A stretch of 64,000 bases of DNA from the NCBI RefSeq assembly GCF_022440805.1, contig NZ_JAKNTK010000001.1, forward strand, positions 2,728,001-2,792,000. Direction: 5' to 3'. The notes below the pieces were generated by a model. That model saw only the letters and a list, made by a program, of their open reading frames with translations. It was not told where the DNA came from and made no database searches. The position numbers and the translations under genes are program-made. Every line of letters starts with the position of its first letter. Positions within the stretch are counted from its first letter, which is position 1. This document shows positions 33,126 through 42,813 of this stretch, piece by piece. The DNA is from Holdemania massiliensis (GTDB lineage Bacteria > Bacillota_I > Bacilli_A > Erysipelotrichales > Erysipelotrichaceae).

Positions 33126-36100
33126 CTAATCGTCTTGCTTTGGATGCGATTTTGTCAGAAACTGCAGCAGTATCTCTGCGAGTTTCTGAATATCAATCGG
33201 CTTGGCAAAATGAGCACTCATGCCTGCCTGCATGGCCAATCGGACATCCTCATCAAAAGCGTTGGCGGTCATCGCAATGATCGGCAGTGTTTTTACATCG
33301 CTGCGGTTCAGCTGACGGATCTGCCGGGTCGCTTCATAGCCGTTTAAACGCGGCATTTGAATATCCATCAGAACTAAGTCATAATAACCTTCCGTGCTGG
33401 AAGCGATTTTCTCAACAGCGGCCTGCCCGTCGTCCACCTCATCCATTTCCACGGTGATCAGACTGGCAATCATTTCCCGGGCTATCTCACGGTTGATCTC
33501 ATTATCCTCTGCCAGAAGCAGACGGCAATCGCTGAAGTCAGACAAAGCCGGTTTGACTAAGATTGGTTTCCGGCGTTCTTCTTTAAGCTCATTCAGCAGA
33601 CGGCAGATTTTAAAGCGGTAGAAGGGTTTCGTCAAAAAGCCGCTGACACCGCACTGACGGGCCTGTTCTTCAATATCAGACCAGTCATAGGCTGAAAGTA
33701 TGACGATTTCCGGCTGATCTCCCAGTTTCTGCCGCAGCTCTCTTACCGTTTCCAAGCCATTCATCCCCGGCATCTTCCAGTCGATAAGAATCAGCTTATA
33801 CGGATTTCCTGAAGCCTGAGCCTGCACTCCTGCGGCGATTGCCGCTTCCCCGCTGCTGCAGTAATCAGCCTGCATTCCCAGCTTTGTTAACAAAGCGCCG
33901 GCCTCCTCGCCGATTTGAAGATCGTCATCGGCGATCAAAACACTGGCTCCCTGCCAACTCGTCGGAATTTGTTCATCCGTCTGACTTTGCAGCGGCAGCG
34001 GCAAAATCACGGTAAACCTTGAGCCTTGCCCGACATGGCTTTGAACCTGGATTTCACCGTTCATCAAATCCACCAGGTTCTTCGTGATCGCCATGCCCAA
34101 TCCGGTTCCGTTCACTGTTCGGGTCATCGGATTGTCAGAACGTTCAAACGGCTGAAACAAATGCTTCATGAATTCCGGATCCATGCCGATTCCCGTATCA
34201 CTGCATTGGAAGACAAAATTCTGATAGCCTTTATAGGAACTTGGCCGCTGACTCATTTCAATCGTAATCCTGCCGCCTGAAGGCGTATACTTAACGGCAT
34301 TGCTTAAGATATTGATGCATACCTGCCGAATTCGCAGCGGATCGCCCTGCACGCCTTCTTTCTCCAGCGCCCCTGGCTGAAATACCAGCGTCAGACCTTT
34401 TTCTTCAGCCTGCGGCCGAACGAGTTCCACAACCTCAATGATCAATTCGGCAAAATTGAACGGTTCCTGGGCAATGGTCAGTTTTCCGCTTTCAATTTTG
34501 GACATATCCAGGATGTCGTTGATTAAACTGAGCAAATGTTTGCTTGAAAGACTGATCTTATGCAGACATTCCTTCACCCGTTCCGTTTCATCCAGATGCG
34601 TCTCAGCAATGGTCGTCATGCCGACGATGGCATTCATCGGTGTACGGATATCATGACTCATATTGGATAAAAACTGACTTTTCGCCACGCTGGCGGCCTG
34701 AGCATTTTCTAATGCTGTCTTCAGGATTTCCTGCTGCCGCTCAGCCTTTAAGCGCTGCTCGTCAATTCGCCGGGATATCAAGATCGCCAGCTGATCCTCA
34801 GAATACGGGTTGTCAACGTGGATGATCTGCGTCGTTGTCCAATGATATTGCCCATCTGTCAAAAGCATTTTCATCTCGCGCTGAACCTCGCCGTTTTTCT
34901 CGGCAAACGTCTTGCGCAGAGCCTCCAGCTGAAACGCCTGATAATCGGAAGCGAATTCCGGATCAATCGTACTTTTTAAATCGGCATACAACTCGCTGTA
35001 GGTTTTCTGCTTGCCCAGATCCAGCATCAGCCCTGGACTGACATGGACAAAATGCACCTGGTCCTGCGTCAGATTCAGACTGATAATGACCGGATAAGCG
35101 TTGGAAAGAGCGCTGACCAACGTCAGCCGTTCCTGCTTTGTTCTTTGTTTTTCAGCTTCTTCAGCCTGTTTTTCCTTTGTGATATCATGGAAAGCATAGA
35201 TCAGCACCGGCTTGCCGTTTTCATCCAGCGTCTGTTCAATAATCCCGGAGGCCCAGAACATTTCCCCGCCGGCTTTTTTCATCGGCTCCACAAGGTTGAC
35301 CTTCTGTCCGCTCTGGACTGCCGCTTCAATCTGGCGGACAAAACGGGCGTAATCTGAGGATGACATGGTGGTCTCAAGATTCAGATTCAGCGTATCTTCG
35401 GCATTTTCCATGGCATATCTGACCAAGCGCCGTCCTTCCCGGTTCAGCTGAAGCAGGTGATACGGCTGATCAACCGAAATCAAGGCGACCGCTTCCGGCA
35501 GGGCGTTGTATAAATGACTGATATAATTGGTCTGATGCGTTAAACGCTGCTGCGTTTTCGTCCTATGCCGCAGATAAAGCAGCACCAGTATGCTGATCCC
35601 CAGAATCGCTGACAGAATTAAGGCCAGTGACTGCCTTAGCAGAGCGTTGGTCTGCGCGTTGACCGCCGCTTCCGGAATGATCGATATCAAAGCCCAGTCT
35701 GACTCCAGACCCACCGGCGTAAAACAGAAAACAGTTCGTTCGCCTTCATAAGTAAAGATGGCCCAGCCGGTATCCGCAGCTTTCAGCGCTTGGGCAAACT
35801 GGCTCAGAGCCTGCGGATCATTCGCCTGCGGCGAAAGCATATCCAACAAATTCTGAACCGTTTTGTTGCTGTTGGGATGCGCAGACCGAATCAGGACATT
35901 TCCCTGTGTATCGACAACATAGGAAAAACCGGCATCCTCATAAAAGGAAAGCGTGAATGTATCAACGATTTCATTGACTTCAAATTCCTTGATCAAATAG
36001 CCTGTCCCGCCATCCGCAAAATGAACACGAACAACCAAATCAAACACATCCATCCCCGTCACGCTGCTGATATGCGGATCAATCACATCCTGATCTTTGT

Positions 36101-36482
36101 TCTGCCGATCAAGCAAGGTGATCGCCTGCTGGTCAAAGGGCTGATCCAAAGGCAGAATGAAATCCTCAGAAAGCACTAGATGAATATCGTTTTCCAGCTG
36201 ATTGAAATCCTGAAACAGCCGATTCAGCTCAGAACGATCATCTGTTCGCATTTCAGCCAGCCTGTCAGCAATCCGCCCCAGATCTTCATAGTTTTCATTG
36301 AGCTGCACAGCAAGGGTTCGCCGACCCTGTCGGGTCGCCTCCAGAATTGTGTTGATCGATTGCTTCCACAGCTGCGTTTTTACATTGGTTACAAAATAAG
36401 TGGTCAGTAAGCAAAGTCCCAGCGCCAAAACCGCCGCTCCGAGAGTGAATGACCGGCGGGAATTCTTCTTGTTTCTTTTCAT
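33126..36482 (-). CDS. Hybrid sensor histidine kinase (Cache, PAS, HisKA, HATPase, two REC)
   Basis: 1118 residues. TM1 is at about 14-32, then a dCache-like extracytoplasmic sensor (MDVFDLVVRVHFADGGTGYLI, SYVVDTQGNVLIRSA) to TM2 near 285-305. Two PAS-like regions follow. The HisKA H-box is SQFLSNMSHDIRTPMNAIVG, and the ATPase has NILSNAVKYTPSGG, DTGIGM and GTGLGMAI. Two receiver domains end the protein, with phospho-Asp in LIDWKMPGMNG and LMDIQMPRLNG. There is no HPt or DNA-binding domain, so the partner is elsewhere. Its ATG overlaps the stop of the upstream solute-binding lipoprotein gene by four bases, so the lipoprotein probably delivers the ligand signal. Confidence 0.92.
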   Translation of the reverse strand: MKRNKKNSRRSFTLGAAVLALGLCLLTTYFVTNVKTQLWKQSINTILEATRQGRRTLAVQLNENYEDLGRIADRLAEMRTDDRSELNRLFQDFNQLENDIHLVLSEDFILPLDQPFDQQAITLLDRQNKDQDVIDPHISSVTGMDVFDLVVRVHFADGGTGYLIKEFEVNEIVDTFTLSFYEDAGFSYVVDTQGNVLIRSAHPNSNKTVQNLLDMLSPQANDPQALSQFAQALKAADTGWAIFTYEGERTVFCFTPVGLESDWALISIIPEAAVNAQTNALLRQSLALILSAILGISILVLLYLRHRTKTQQRLTHQTNYISHLYNALPEAVALISVDQPYHLLQLNREGRRLVRYAMENAEDTLNLNLETTMSSSDYARFVRQIEAAVQSGQKVNLVEPMKKAGGEMFWASGIIEQTLDENGKPVLIYAFHDITKEKQAEEAEKQRTKQERLTLVSALSNAYPVIISLNLTQDQVHFVHVSPGLMLDLGKQKTYSELYADLKSTIDPEFASDYQAFQLEALRKTFAEKNGEVQREMKMLLTDGQYHWTTTQIIHVDNPYSEDQLAILISRRIDEQRLKAERQQEILKTALENAQAASVAKSQFLSNMSHDIRTPMNAIVGMTTIAETHLDETERVKECLHKISLSSKHLLSLINDILDMSKIESGKLTIAQEPFNFAELIIEVVELVRPQAEEKGLTLVFQPGALEKEGVQGDPLRIRQVCINILSNAVKYTPSGGRITIEMSQRPSSYKGYQNFVFQCSDTGIGMDPEFMKHLFQPFERSDNPMTRTVNGTGLGMAITKNLVDLMNGEIQVQSHVGQGSRFTVILPLPLQSQTDEQIPTSWQGASVLIADDDLQIGEEAGALLTKLGMQADYCSSGEAAIAAGVQAQASGNPYKLILIDWKMPGMNGLETVRELRQKLGDQPEIVILSAYDWSDIEEQARQCGVSGFLTKPFYRFKICRLLNELKEERRKPILVKPALSDFSDCRLLLAEDNEINREIAREMIASLITVEMDEVDDGQAAVEKIASSTEGYYDLVLMDIQMPRLNGYEATRQIRQLNRSDVKTLPIIAMTANAFDEDVRLAMQAGMSAHFAKPIDIQKLAEILLQFLTKSHPKQDD

Positions 36483-37756
36483 GATGATCCCTCCTGGTCC
36501 GCTTCCTCATCGAGCTGCTGCATCACTTGGTTTACAGGTTCGCCCTGTAAAAGCCGCTGCACCGCCTGTGCGGTCAGTTCCCAGATCGGTTTGTCCAGCA
36601 GTGAATCAGAGCCGATCACAGCCTGTCCTGTTTCGTAGACCGGAATCAGCGGCTGGATCTGATCCAAGGACGAAGGGCGACTGTTTTTCAGCGGACTGAA
36701 TGAGGCCTGCTGATCCGCAAACTTCTGAATATTGTCAGAACGGGTAAAAAATTCAATAAACCGCAGCGCTTCTTCCCGATGAGAACTGTCGGCATTGACG
36801 CTCAAACGGGTATCGGCATTGATGACGACAAAACTGCCATTTTCCATCAACGGATAAGGAACAACCGAAAATTGGAAATCGAGCTCTTTCTGCGCCAGAC
36901 GGCCTGCGGCCCAGGCCCCGGTTAATAAGAAGGGAGCTTCACCCTGGGCAAAAATATCCAGGTCCTCCGAGGTCTTCTGGGTTGTGAGTGTAGCGGCCGG
37001 ATCCAGATAACCCTTTTGAATCATGGCTTCCACATAGGCAAATCCAGATGTCAGCTTTTCACTGAGTACGGCCTGCCCGGTATTGATCTGTTCGAAATAA
37101 GCCGCCTGCTGATGCGCTTGATAAGTAGCAGCCAGACTCATGCCGATCGCCACCGTCTTGAGTGAAATATCATTGTTGGCAATGACCGGCGTTATTCCCT
37201 GACGGACAAAATCATCACAGATCGCTTCCCACTGTGCTAAGGTTGCCGGGACTTCATGATGATATTCTTTTAACAGATCCAGATTGCAGTAAAGACCAAA
37301 GACGGAAACCGTCGTCGGCACCCAATAAATATGATTCCCTTCCCACATCTGACTCAGCATTTCATCCGTGTAATTTTCAATCGTCGCCAAACCGGAGAGA
37401 TCGGCTAATTGGCCCTGTTTGGCCAAGGTCAGAGCCGTGTCATGATTCACCATAAAAATATCGTCGCCTTTGCCATTGGCCATGCGTTTGGTCAGTGCTT
37501 CATAATAGGCATTCCCCTTCAGACTTTCATAAGCAACGCTGATTCCCGGATTTTCATCCATGAATTGTGAAATAATCGCTTCGATCACCTTGACATTCTC
37601 CGGTTCATATTTATTGCCAAAGTAGGTCAGGGATACTGTTGCCGCTTGATTAGAAGGAAGGATAACCACGGGATTGTCCGGTCCGGTGCAGCCTGCAATC
37701 AACATTAAACTGAGTCCCCAAATCCATCTTTGACGCCCTTTCTTTCTGCCCCGCAT
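36479..37756 (-). CDS. Extracellular solute-binding lipoprotein (ABC sugar-binding type) coupled to a histidine kinase
   Basis: About 425 residues from ATG 37756, chosen because AGGAG lies 10 bases before it; another ATG at 37780 has no site. The signal peptide ends in LMLIAGC. The family-1 solute-binding fold is visible in TVSLTYFGNKYEPENVKVIE, FMDENPGISVAYES, DDIFMVNHDTALTLAKQGQL, YWVPTTVSVFGLYCNLDLL and PFLLTGAWAAG. No ABC permease or ATPase gene is near. The gene is translationally coupled to the hybrid kinase, which suggests the lipoprotein works as a receptor for sensing rather than for uptake. Confidence 0.9.
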   Translation of the reverse strand: MRGRKKGRQRWIWGLSLMLIAGCTGPDNPVVILPSNQAATVSLTYFGNKYEPENVKVIEAIISQFMDENPGISVAYESLKGNAYYEALTKRMANGKGDDIFMVNHDTALTLAKQGQLADLSGLATIENYTDEMLSQMWEGNHIYWVPTTVSVFGLYCNLDLLKEYHHEVPATLAQWEAICDDFVRQGITPVIANNDISLKTVAIGMSLAATYQAHQQAAYFEQINTGQAVLSEKLTSGFAYVEAMIQKGYLDPAATLTTQKTSEDLDIFAQGEAPFLLTGAWAAGRLAQKELDFQFSVVPYPLMENGSFVVINADTRLSVNADSSHREEALRFIEFFTRSDNIQKFADQQASFSPLKNSRPSSLDQIQPLIPVYETGQAVIGSDSLLDKPIWELTAQAVQRLLQGEPVNQVMQQLDEEADQEGSS

Positions 37757-37887
37757 CGCTTCCCATCTCCTCTTTTTCATCGTCAGCTTACTTGAATGAA
37801 ACCAAGGAGATGACGCCTTTTTATTTTACTATTGTTATCTTACCTTAATTTTCAATTAAACGCCATGGAAACAAAGTGCAGATATGC

Positions 37888-37947
37888 AAAAAAAAAAACG
37901 ATCTTAGCGTCGGGGATATCTGCCTGAAATCATAGAAGCTCGTTTTT
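37888..37947 (-). terminator. Hairpin with long T run upstream of the solute-binding gene
   Basis: AAAAACGA (37894-37901 in complement) pairs with TCGTTTTT (37940-37947) around a large loop; eleven T residues follow on the minus strand. It lies 130 bases before the solute-binding gene and 50 bases after the next terminator. It is either a second rmuC terminator or a leader attenuator. Confidence 0.5.
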
Positions 37948-37991
37948 GTAACCGACATAAACCAGGAGTCTGATTTGGAATATCATGCCAT

Positions 37992-38038
37992 AAAAAAGAA
38001 GCCTGTCCCTTGGAAGATTCCTGTGACTTGCTTCTTTT
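37992..38038 (-). terminator. Terminator of rmuC
   Basis: AAAGAAGC (37995-38002) pairs with GCTTCTTT (38030-38037), and six T residues follow on the minus strand. It lies 66 bases after the rmuC stop codon. Confidence 0.7.
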
Positions 38039-38103
38039 GTATATCCTTCCGGCTCAATCATCGCAGAACCTGGAATTGGAAAAATGAATTCTCAGAGTAA
38101 AGC

Positions 38104-39588
38104 TTAAGCCTCTACTGGGATGTCATCCTCAGCATTCACTTCCAGCAGCTGCGCCGACTGAGCCGGATCGAGCTTATCCACAGCCTTGAGTTTCCGCTGA
38201 ATCATCCTCGTCCGCGTACCAACCAGCTTATCCAGCTCTTTATTAGCCTGATCCAGCCGCTGCTGAGTCATTGCGAGAACGTCATGGAACTTATCGAATT
38301 CCGTTTTTACTGCGCCCAGAACAGTCCAGACTTCGCTGCTTCGTTTTTGGATGGCTAAGGTCCTAAAGCCCATCTGCAGGCTGTTGAGCAATGCCGCCAT
38401 TGTACTCGGTCCAGCGATGTTGATGCGGTAGTCCCGCTGCAGTGTTTCCACTAAACCGCGGTTGACGACTTCGGCATACAATCCCTCAAATGGCAAAAAC
38501 AGAATTGCGAAATCCGTCGTATAAGGGGGTTCAATGTATTTATCATGAATATCTTTGGCAAAGGAACGAATGCGCTGGGACAGCACATTGACAGCCTGCG
38601 TTACCGCTTCCTGACTGCCGGAATCATAGGCATCCTGCAGATTGGCATAGGCATCCGCCGGAAATTTGGAATCGATCGGCAGCCAGACCGGCTGATCTTC
38701 CTCACCCGGCAGCTTGATCGCAAATTCAACGACGTTCTTGCTTCCCGGCACCGTGGCCACATTCGTCGCGTATTGTTCCGGTGAAAGAATTTCCTCTAAA
38801 ATTGCCCCCAGCTGAATTTCCCCGACAATCCCGCGGGCTTTGACATTGGACAGCACTTTTTTCAGATCGCCGACCCCGACCGCCAGCGTCTGCATTTCAC
38901 CTAATCCTTTATACACCTGTTCCAGCCGGTCATTGACCAATTGGAACGACTGTGTCATTTTATCTTCCAGTGTTTTCTGCAGCTTTTCATCCACCGTCTG
39001 GCGCATTTCATCGAGCCGGCGGTTGTTGTCCTGCTGAATGGCGGTCAGCTGCTTCTCAATCGTCTGACGCATATTTTCCAGTTTCTGCTCATTGCCGCTT
39101 TCAAATGTTTTCAGACGATTTTCCAGCACACTGAACTGATTGGCCATCGCTGTATTGAGCGTGTTCTGCTTTTCTGAAAGCGACTGGCTGATCTCTGAGA
39201 ATTTCCGGCTTTGCAGTTCTGAAATCTGCTGTTGATTCGAGCTTAACAGCGCGCTCAAGGACTGGAGCATCTCACGCTGGGCAGCCTGCTGCTGCAAAAC
39301 GCTGTGATTCATCGCATCCAGCTTCTGACTTTCAGCCTGAAATGCCGTCTGCTGATTAGCGCTCAGCATTTCCCCGACCAAGCGGACAGCATTCTGAGCA
39401 GCATCAACAATTTCCTGCCGACTCTGCCGATCCTGTTCGGCCAGTGTGGTCTGCAGCGCTGTCAGCTTCTTCTCCATATCCTGAGCTTCCAGCTGGCTCA
39501 GACGCCGATTCATGCCGATCAGCTGAACCACAATGACCACCATCAAAACGACTATGACGGCCGCCAGAATTAAAATTCCTGTTTCCAT
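38104..39588 (-). CDS. rmuC: DNA recombination protein RmuC
   Basis: 494 residues. A single N-terminal membrane helix (ILAAVIVVLMVVIVVQLIGM) is followed by about 200 residues of coiled coil (many Gln, Glu, Leu heptads) and the C-terminal RmuC nuclease-like domain: GIVGEIQLGAILEEIL, EFAIKLPG, WLPIDSKFPADAYANL, ILFLPFEGLYAEV and AGPSTMAALLNSLQMGFRTL. RmuC limits inversions between short repeats; the PD-(D/E)XK-like fold is known for the family. It is anchored facing the cytosol and has its own terminator. Confidence 0.94.
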   Translation of the reverse strand: METGILILAAVIVVLMVVIVVQLIGMNRRLSQLEAQDMEKKLTALQTTLAEQDRQSRQEIVDAAQNAVRLVGEMLSANQQTAFQAESQKLDAMNHSVLQQQAAQREMLQSLSALLSSNQQQISELQSRKFSEISQSLSEKQNTLNTAMANQFSVLENRLKTFESGNEQKLENMRQTIEKQLTAIQQDNNRRLDEMRQTVDEKLQKTLEDKMTQSFQLVNDRLEQVYKGLGEMQTLAVGVGDLKKVLSNVKARGIVGEIQLGAILEEILSPEQYATNVATVPGSKNVVEFAIKLPGEEDQPVWLPIDSKFPADAYANLQDAYDSGSQEAVTQAVNVLSQRIRSFAKDIHDKYIEPPYTTDFAILFLPFEGLYAEVVNRGLVETLQRDYRINIAGPSTMAALLNSLQMGFRTLAIQKRSSEVWTVLGAVKTEFDKFHDVLAMTQQRLDQANKELDKLVGTRTRMIQRKLKAVDKLDPAQSAQLLEVNAEDDIPVEA

Positions 39589-39615
39589 TCTTCTCTCCCC
39601 GCTTTCTTAAGGAAA

Positions 39616-39635
39616 CTGCCGGACTTTGCCGGCAG
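39616..39635 (-). terminator. Hairpin between the S9 peptidase gene and rmuC
   Basis: CTGCCGG (39616-39622) pairs with CCGGCAG (39629-39635). On the minus strand it lies about 15 bases upstream of the end of the rmuC intergenic side, with only a weak T run (TTTCCTT). It is oriented past the rmuC start, so it may be the promoter-side remnant of a terminator for read-through from the other direction. Confidence 0.35.
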
Positions 39636-39767
39636 CTGTGTTATTGATTATACAGGAAATCCAGTTTGAAAACCATCGCTGCGCTCTTCCTGCTAGTCTT
39701 AGAGTTTAGAAGCGCTGCAGCGAAAGCTCCATGTTCAGGCAGAGCCGAGGCGAAAGGCCGGATTTGG

Positions 39768-41726
39768 CTAATCCTGACAATGCTTGTTCATCCAATCCGT
39801 AATTTCACGCAGCCGCTTGAAGCGGTGCATTGGCTTGCCACTGCGGGACAGTTCATGATTTTCCCCCTTGAACAGGCAGGCCCGGGTTTCAACATTCAGG
39901 ATTTTCAACGCCGTAAACATTTCCATTGCCTGGGATACAGCGCAGGTATAATCCTCAAAGGAATGAATAAACAACGTTGGCGTTTCACAGAAATCCGCAT
40001 ATTTCAGCGGAGAATGATCCCACATTTTTTCCATCTGATCCCATGGCTTGCCGCCGTCATGCAGATCATCATCATAGCTGATGCCTGACGTTCCATAATC
40101 ACTGATCCAGTCCGAAATACTGCGCTGACTGGCCGCCGCCGCAAAGCGATGGGTATGCGTGATGATCCAGTTGGTCATGTAGCCCCCATAGCTGCCTCCG
40201 GTCACGCCCAAGCGCAGCGGATCAATTTGACTATTTCGGGCCAGGATGTGATCGGTAAACTCCATGATATCTTCGTAATCTATCGTCCCATATTTTAACC
40301 GCAGATCGGCAAAGGCATCGCCATAACCATCGGATCCGCGATGATTGCAGAAAAATACATAATAGCCTGCACTGGCCCAGACCTGCATTTCATGGCTCAG
40401 CAGCTCACCATAGGTTGTCCGCGGACCGCCATGGATATCCAGAATCGCCGGATACTTCCGATCCGGCTGCCAGCCGACTGGCTTAATCAGCCAGCCGTCA
40501 ATCGACTGCCCAGCGGAATTGACAAATCCGGCATATTCGACGGGCTGAATTGCCTTGTCCTTCAAACAGACCTCGCTGATGTGGGTATGGCCGGTAATGT
40601 TTCCAGCGCCATCCGCAATGTAGATTTCCTGCAGCTGACCCGGTTCCATTGCACAGAACACTAAACCGTTTTCAATGAAGTCAAAACCGCTGACTGCACC
40701 GTTAAAAGCCACCGCTTTTTCCAGCTGATTTCCCCGCAGCACCATCAGCTCGGTATGATAGCCGACCGTGGTCGTAAAATACAAGGCACCGTCTTTCATT
40801 AAAAATGTTTTTCCTGATCCATAACGCACATCGCTGTTGACACAGCTGCCGACGGAATATTCATAATCCAGCACTTTGTCGATGCTTCCCTGATTGAGGT
40901 CGCAGCGATAGAAATCACAGCTTGTACCGTTGCCGTAAGCCGCCATATCGGTGGCCATGAACATCAAGACCTGATTCTCTGCAGCGATGGCGCCGATGCG
41001 CAGCTGTCCTTCGGAAACCAGCGTCTGCTTGCTTTGTGTATCGAGATCATAGCTTACTAGCTCCGAGGTTTTCGGCATGACATCGCGCCAGTTTTTGCCC
41101 GTATAGATCACGCGGTGTCCTTCCACGATGATCCGGCCGCAGTCATAACCCGGCGGCGTGATTCGCTGCTGCTCGCCAGTGCGCTTATTCCAAGCCAGAC
41201 AGCCACAGCGGTCTGAATCAATAAAACCCGCGCCGTTGGCAACAAACGGTACTTCGTGCAGGATCACATAATCCTGGGCGTCCTCGAGTTCTTCTTTAGA
41301 GGCTGTCTTGGGATCTAAGGCATGCAGATTCTCCTGAATTTTCAGAACAACCCAATCGCTGTCCGCGACCGGCAGCAGCTGCAGCACGGTATAGGGTATT
41401 TCAAAGGCCTTCTGCGCTTCCCCCTGGTTCAAGGACAGGCGATAGTAAACGGTTTTATGATCATACTTTTCCGGCTTATCCTGAGACTTGCGCTCCGCCG
41501 CAAACAACACCGTATCGTCATTTTCAAAACAGAAAGAGGATACCTGTCCATCCCCGATCAGTGTTTTCAGCTGGCCTGTCTGCGGATTCAGTTCCATTAA
41601 ATTTGTGCGGTAGCCGTTTTCTTCTTTATCCATCTGCGTCTGAAGACAAAGAATATGCTTTGCGGAAGCCGCCAAGCTGTGTACAAAGCGATAGTTTAAT
41701 AAATCCTGAATTTCTACCTTTTCCAT
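39768..41726 (-). CDS. S9-family (prolyl oligopeptidase-like) serine peptidase
   Basis: 652 residues. The N-terminal ~390 residues are a beta-propeller-like region of repeated strand patterns. The C-terminal catalytic domain has YPAILDIHGGPRTTYG, FFCNHRGSDGYGDAF, the nucleophile Ser in GVTGGSYGGYMTNWII, the Asp in HSFEDYTCAV and the His near FKGENHELSRSG. It resembles YuxL-type acylaminoacyl peptidases and should be cytosolic, since no signal peptide is seen. ATG 41726 follows AAAAGGTGGGAAATAAC; the upstream GTG at 41738 lies within that ribosome site. Confidence 0.92.
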   Translation of the reverse strand: MEKVEIQDLLNYRFVHSLAASAKHILCLQTQMDKEENGYRTNLMELNPQTGQLKTLIGDGQVSSFCFENDDTVLFAAERKSQDKPEKYDHKTVYYRLSLNQGEAQKAFEIPYTVLQLLPVADSDWVVLKIQENLHALDPKTASKEELEDAQDYVILHEVPFVANGAGFIDSDRCGCLAWNKRTGEQQRITPPGYDCGRIIVEGHRVIYTGKNWRDVMPKTSELVSYDLDTQSKQTLVSEGQLRIGAIAAENQVLMFMATDMAAYGNGTSCDFYRCDLNQGSIDKVLDYEYSVGSCVNSDVRYGSGKTFLMKDGALYFTTTVGYHTELMVLRGNQLEKAVAFNGAVSGFDFIENGLVFCAMEPGQLQEIYIADGAGNITGHTHISEVCLKDKAIQPVEYAGFVNSAGQSIDGWLIKPVGWQPDRKYPAILDIHGGPRTTYGELLSHEMQVWASAGYYVFFCNHRGSDGYGDAFADLRLKYGTIDYEDIMEFTDHILARNSQIDPLRLGVTGGSYGGYMTNWIITHTHRFAAAASQRSISDWISDYGTSGISYDDDLHDGGKPWDQMEKMWDHSPLKYADFCETPTLFIHSFEDYTCAVSQAMEMFTALKILNVETRACLFKGENHELSRSGKPMHRFKRLREITDWMNKHCQD

Positions 41727-41772
41727 GTTATTTCCCACCTTTTATTTGAATTGGTTACAGGATACCGCACTT

Positions 41773-42711
41773 TTATGCTGACGGCAAGTCCTTTCCGCTT
41801 TTTTGCTTCCAGGTGGTCAATACGGCCTGAAATTCCGCCTCATCCAGCCGCGCGGATGGGCTGGAAACCACCTTGGCCGCCATGACATTGGCTAACGCTG
41901 CAGCCGCTTCCAATGGCCATCCCTGCTTTAAACCAGCCAGGATGGTACCGGCATGACAGTCTCCCGCGCCGATCGTATCCACAACGACCGTGCTTTGCCC
42001 TTGAATCTGACAAAAATCTCCGGAGGCTGAGCAGCAGGCTGCCCCTTCAGCTCCTTGGGTGATGATCACAGCATTTTTGAAACGTTCCCGCAAAACTGCC
42101 GCAGCACTGCGAATTTCTTGTTTCCCGCTGAGCCAGAAAGCTTCTGCCTCATTTAAATGAAGGATTGGATGACATTCAGCGATAGCCTGCCAGCGGCGAT
42201 CATCCAAATGCATTAATCGGGCTCCAGGAGCAAAAAAGACCTGCGGGCCGGGATGCGTGTGGATCCAGTTCAGCATGGCTAAACCCGTAGGTTCCTCCAG
42301 TTCAATCCCGCAGATATAGATATAGTCCAGCTGCGCCGGATCGAGATCAGCCAACCATTGTTTATCAAAGCCATATTCAGCTCCATGGGTTGACAAGAAT
42401 GTCCGTTCTCCGCTATCCTCGACCAGACACAGACAACAACCGTTATCTTTCCCTTTCACACGAACAGTCGGCTGCAGTCCTTCTTCATTTAAAAGCTTTT
42501 CCGTAATTTGTCCAAACAGGCCATCGCCGGTTGGCGAGCAATGCATAATCGGAAGTTGAAATAGGCGCAGCATCCGTGCCACATTATAAGCACAGCCGCC
42601 CAGTGCCATCGTCATCGACCGCGTATTCAGATCTTCTTGAGTTACCGGAAGGTGGGGGACCCGAACAATCATATCAATGACCGTGGATCCGAGAATCAAT
42701 GTTGTTTTCAT
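41773..42711 (-). CDS. PfkB-family carbohydrate kinase
   Basis: About 312 residues from ATG 42711 (AAGGGGAACGCTGAA before it). The start TTLILGSTVIDMIVRVPHLP, the MALGGCAYNVARMLRLF substrate loop and the C-terminal VVDTIGAGDCHAGTILAGL (PfkB signature 2 with the catalytic Asp) are clear. The layout is closest to pseudouridine- or ribokinase-like members, but the substrate cannot be read from sequence. It is four genes away from any sugar transporter. It ends 61 bases before the S9 peptidase gene begins, in the same direction. Confidence 0.87.
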   Translation of the reverse strand: MKTTLILGSTVIDMIVRVPHLPVTQEDLNTRSMTMALGGCAYNVARMLRLFQLPIMHCSPTGDGLFGQITEKLLNEEGLQPTVRVKGKDNGCCLCLVEDSGERTFLSTHGAEYGFDKQWLADLDPAQLDYIYICGIELEEPTGLAMLNWIHTHPGPQVFFAPGARLMHLDDRRWQAIAECHPILHLNEAEAFWLSGKQEIRSAAAVLRERFKNAVIITQGAEGAACCSASGDFCQIQGQSTVVVDTIGAGDCHAGTILAGLKQGWPLEAAAALANVMAAKVVSSPSARLDEAEFQAVLTTWKQKSGKDLPSA

Positions 42712-42813
42712 TTCAGCGTTCCCCTTGTTTTCCATTTCATCAAGTTTATCATACCACGCTGACTTGAAAAACCAATGGCAACTTCAAGGATTTCAGATCT
42801 TGAACATTATCAA

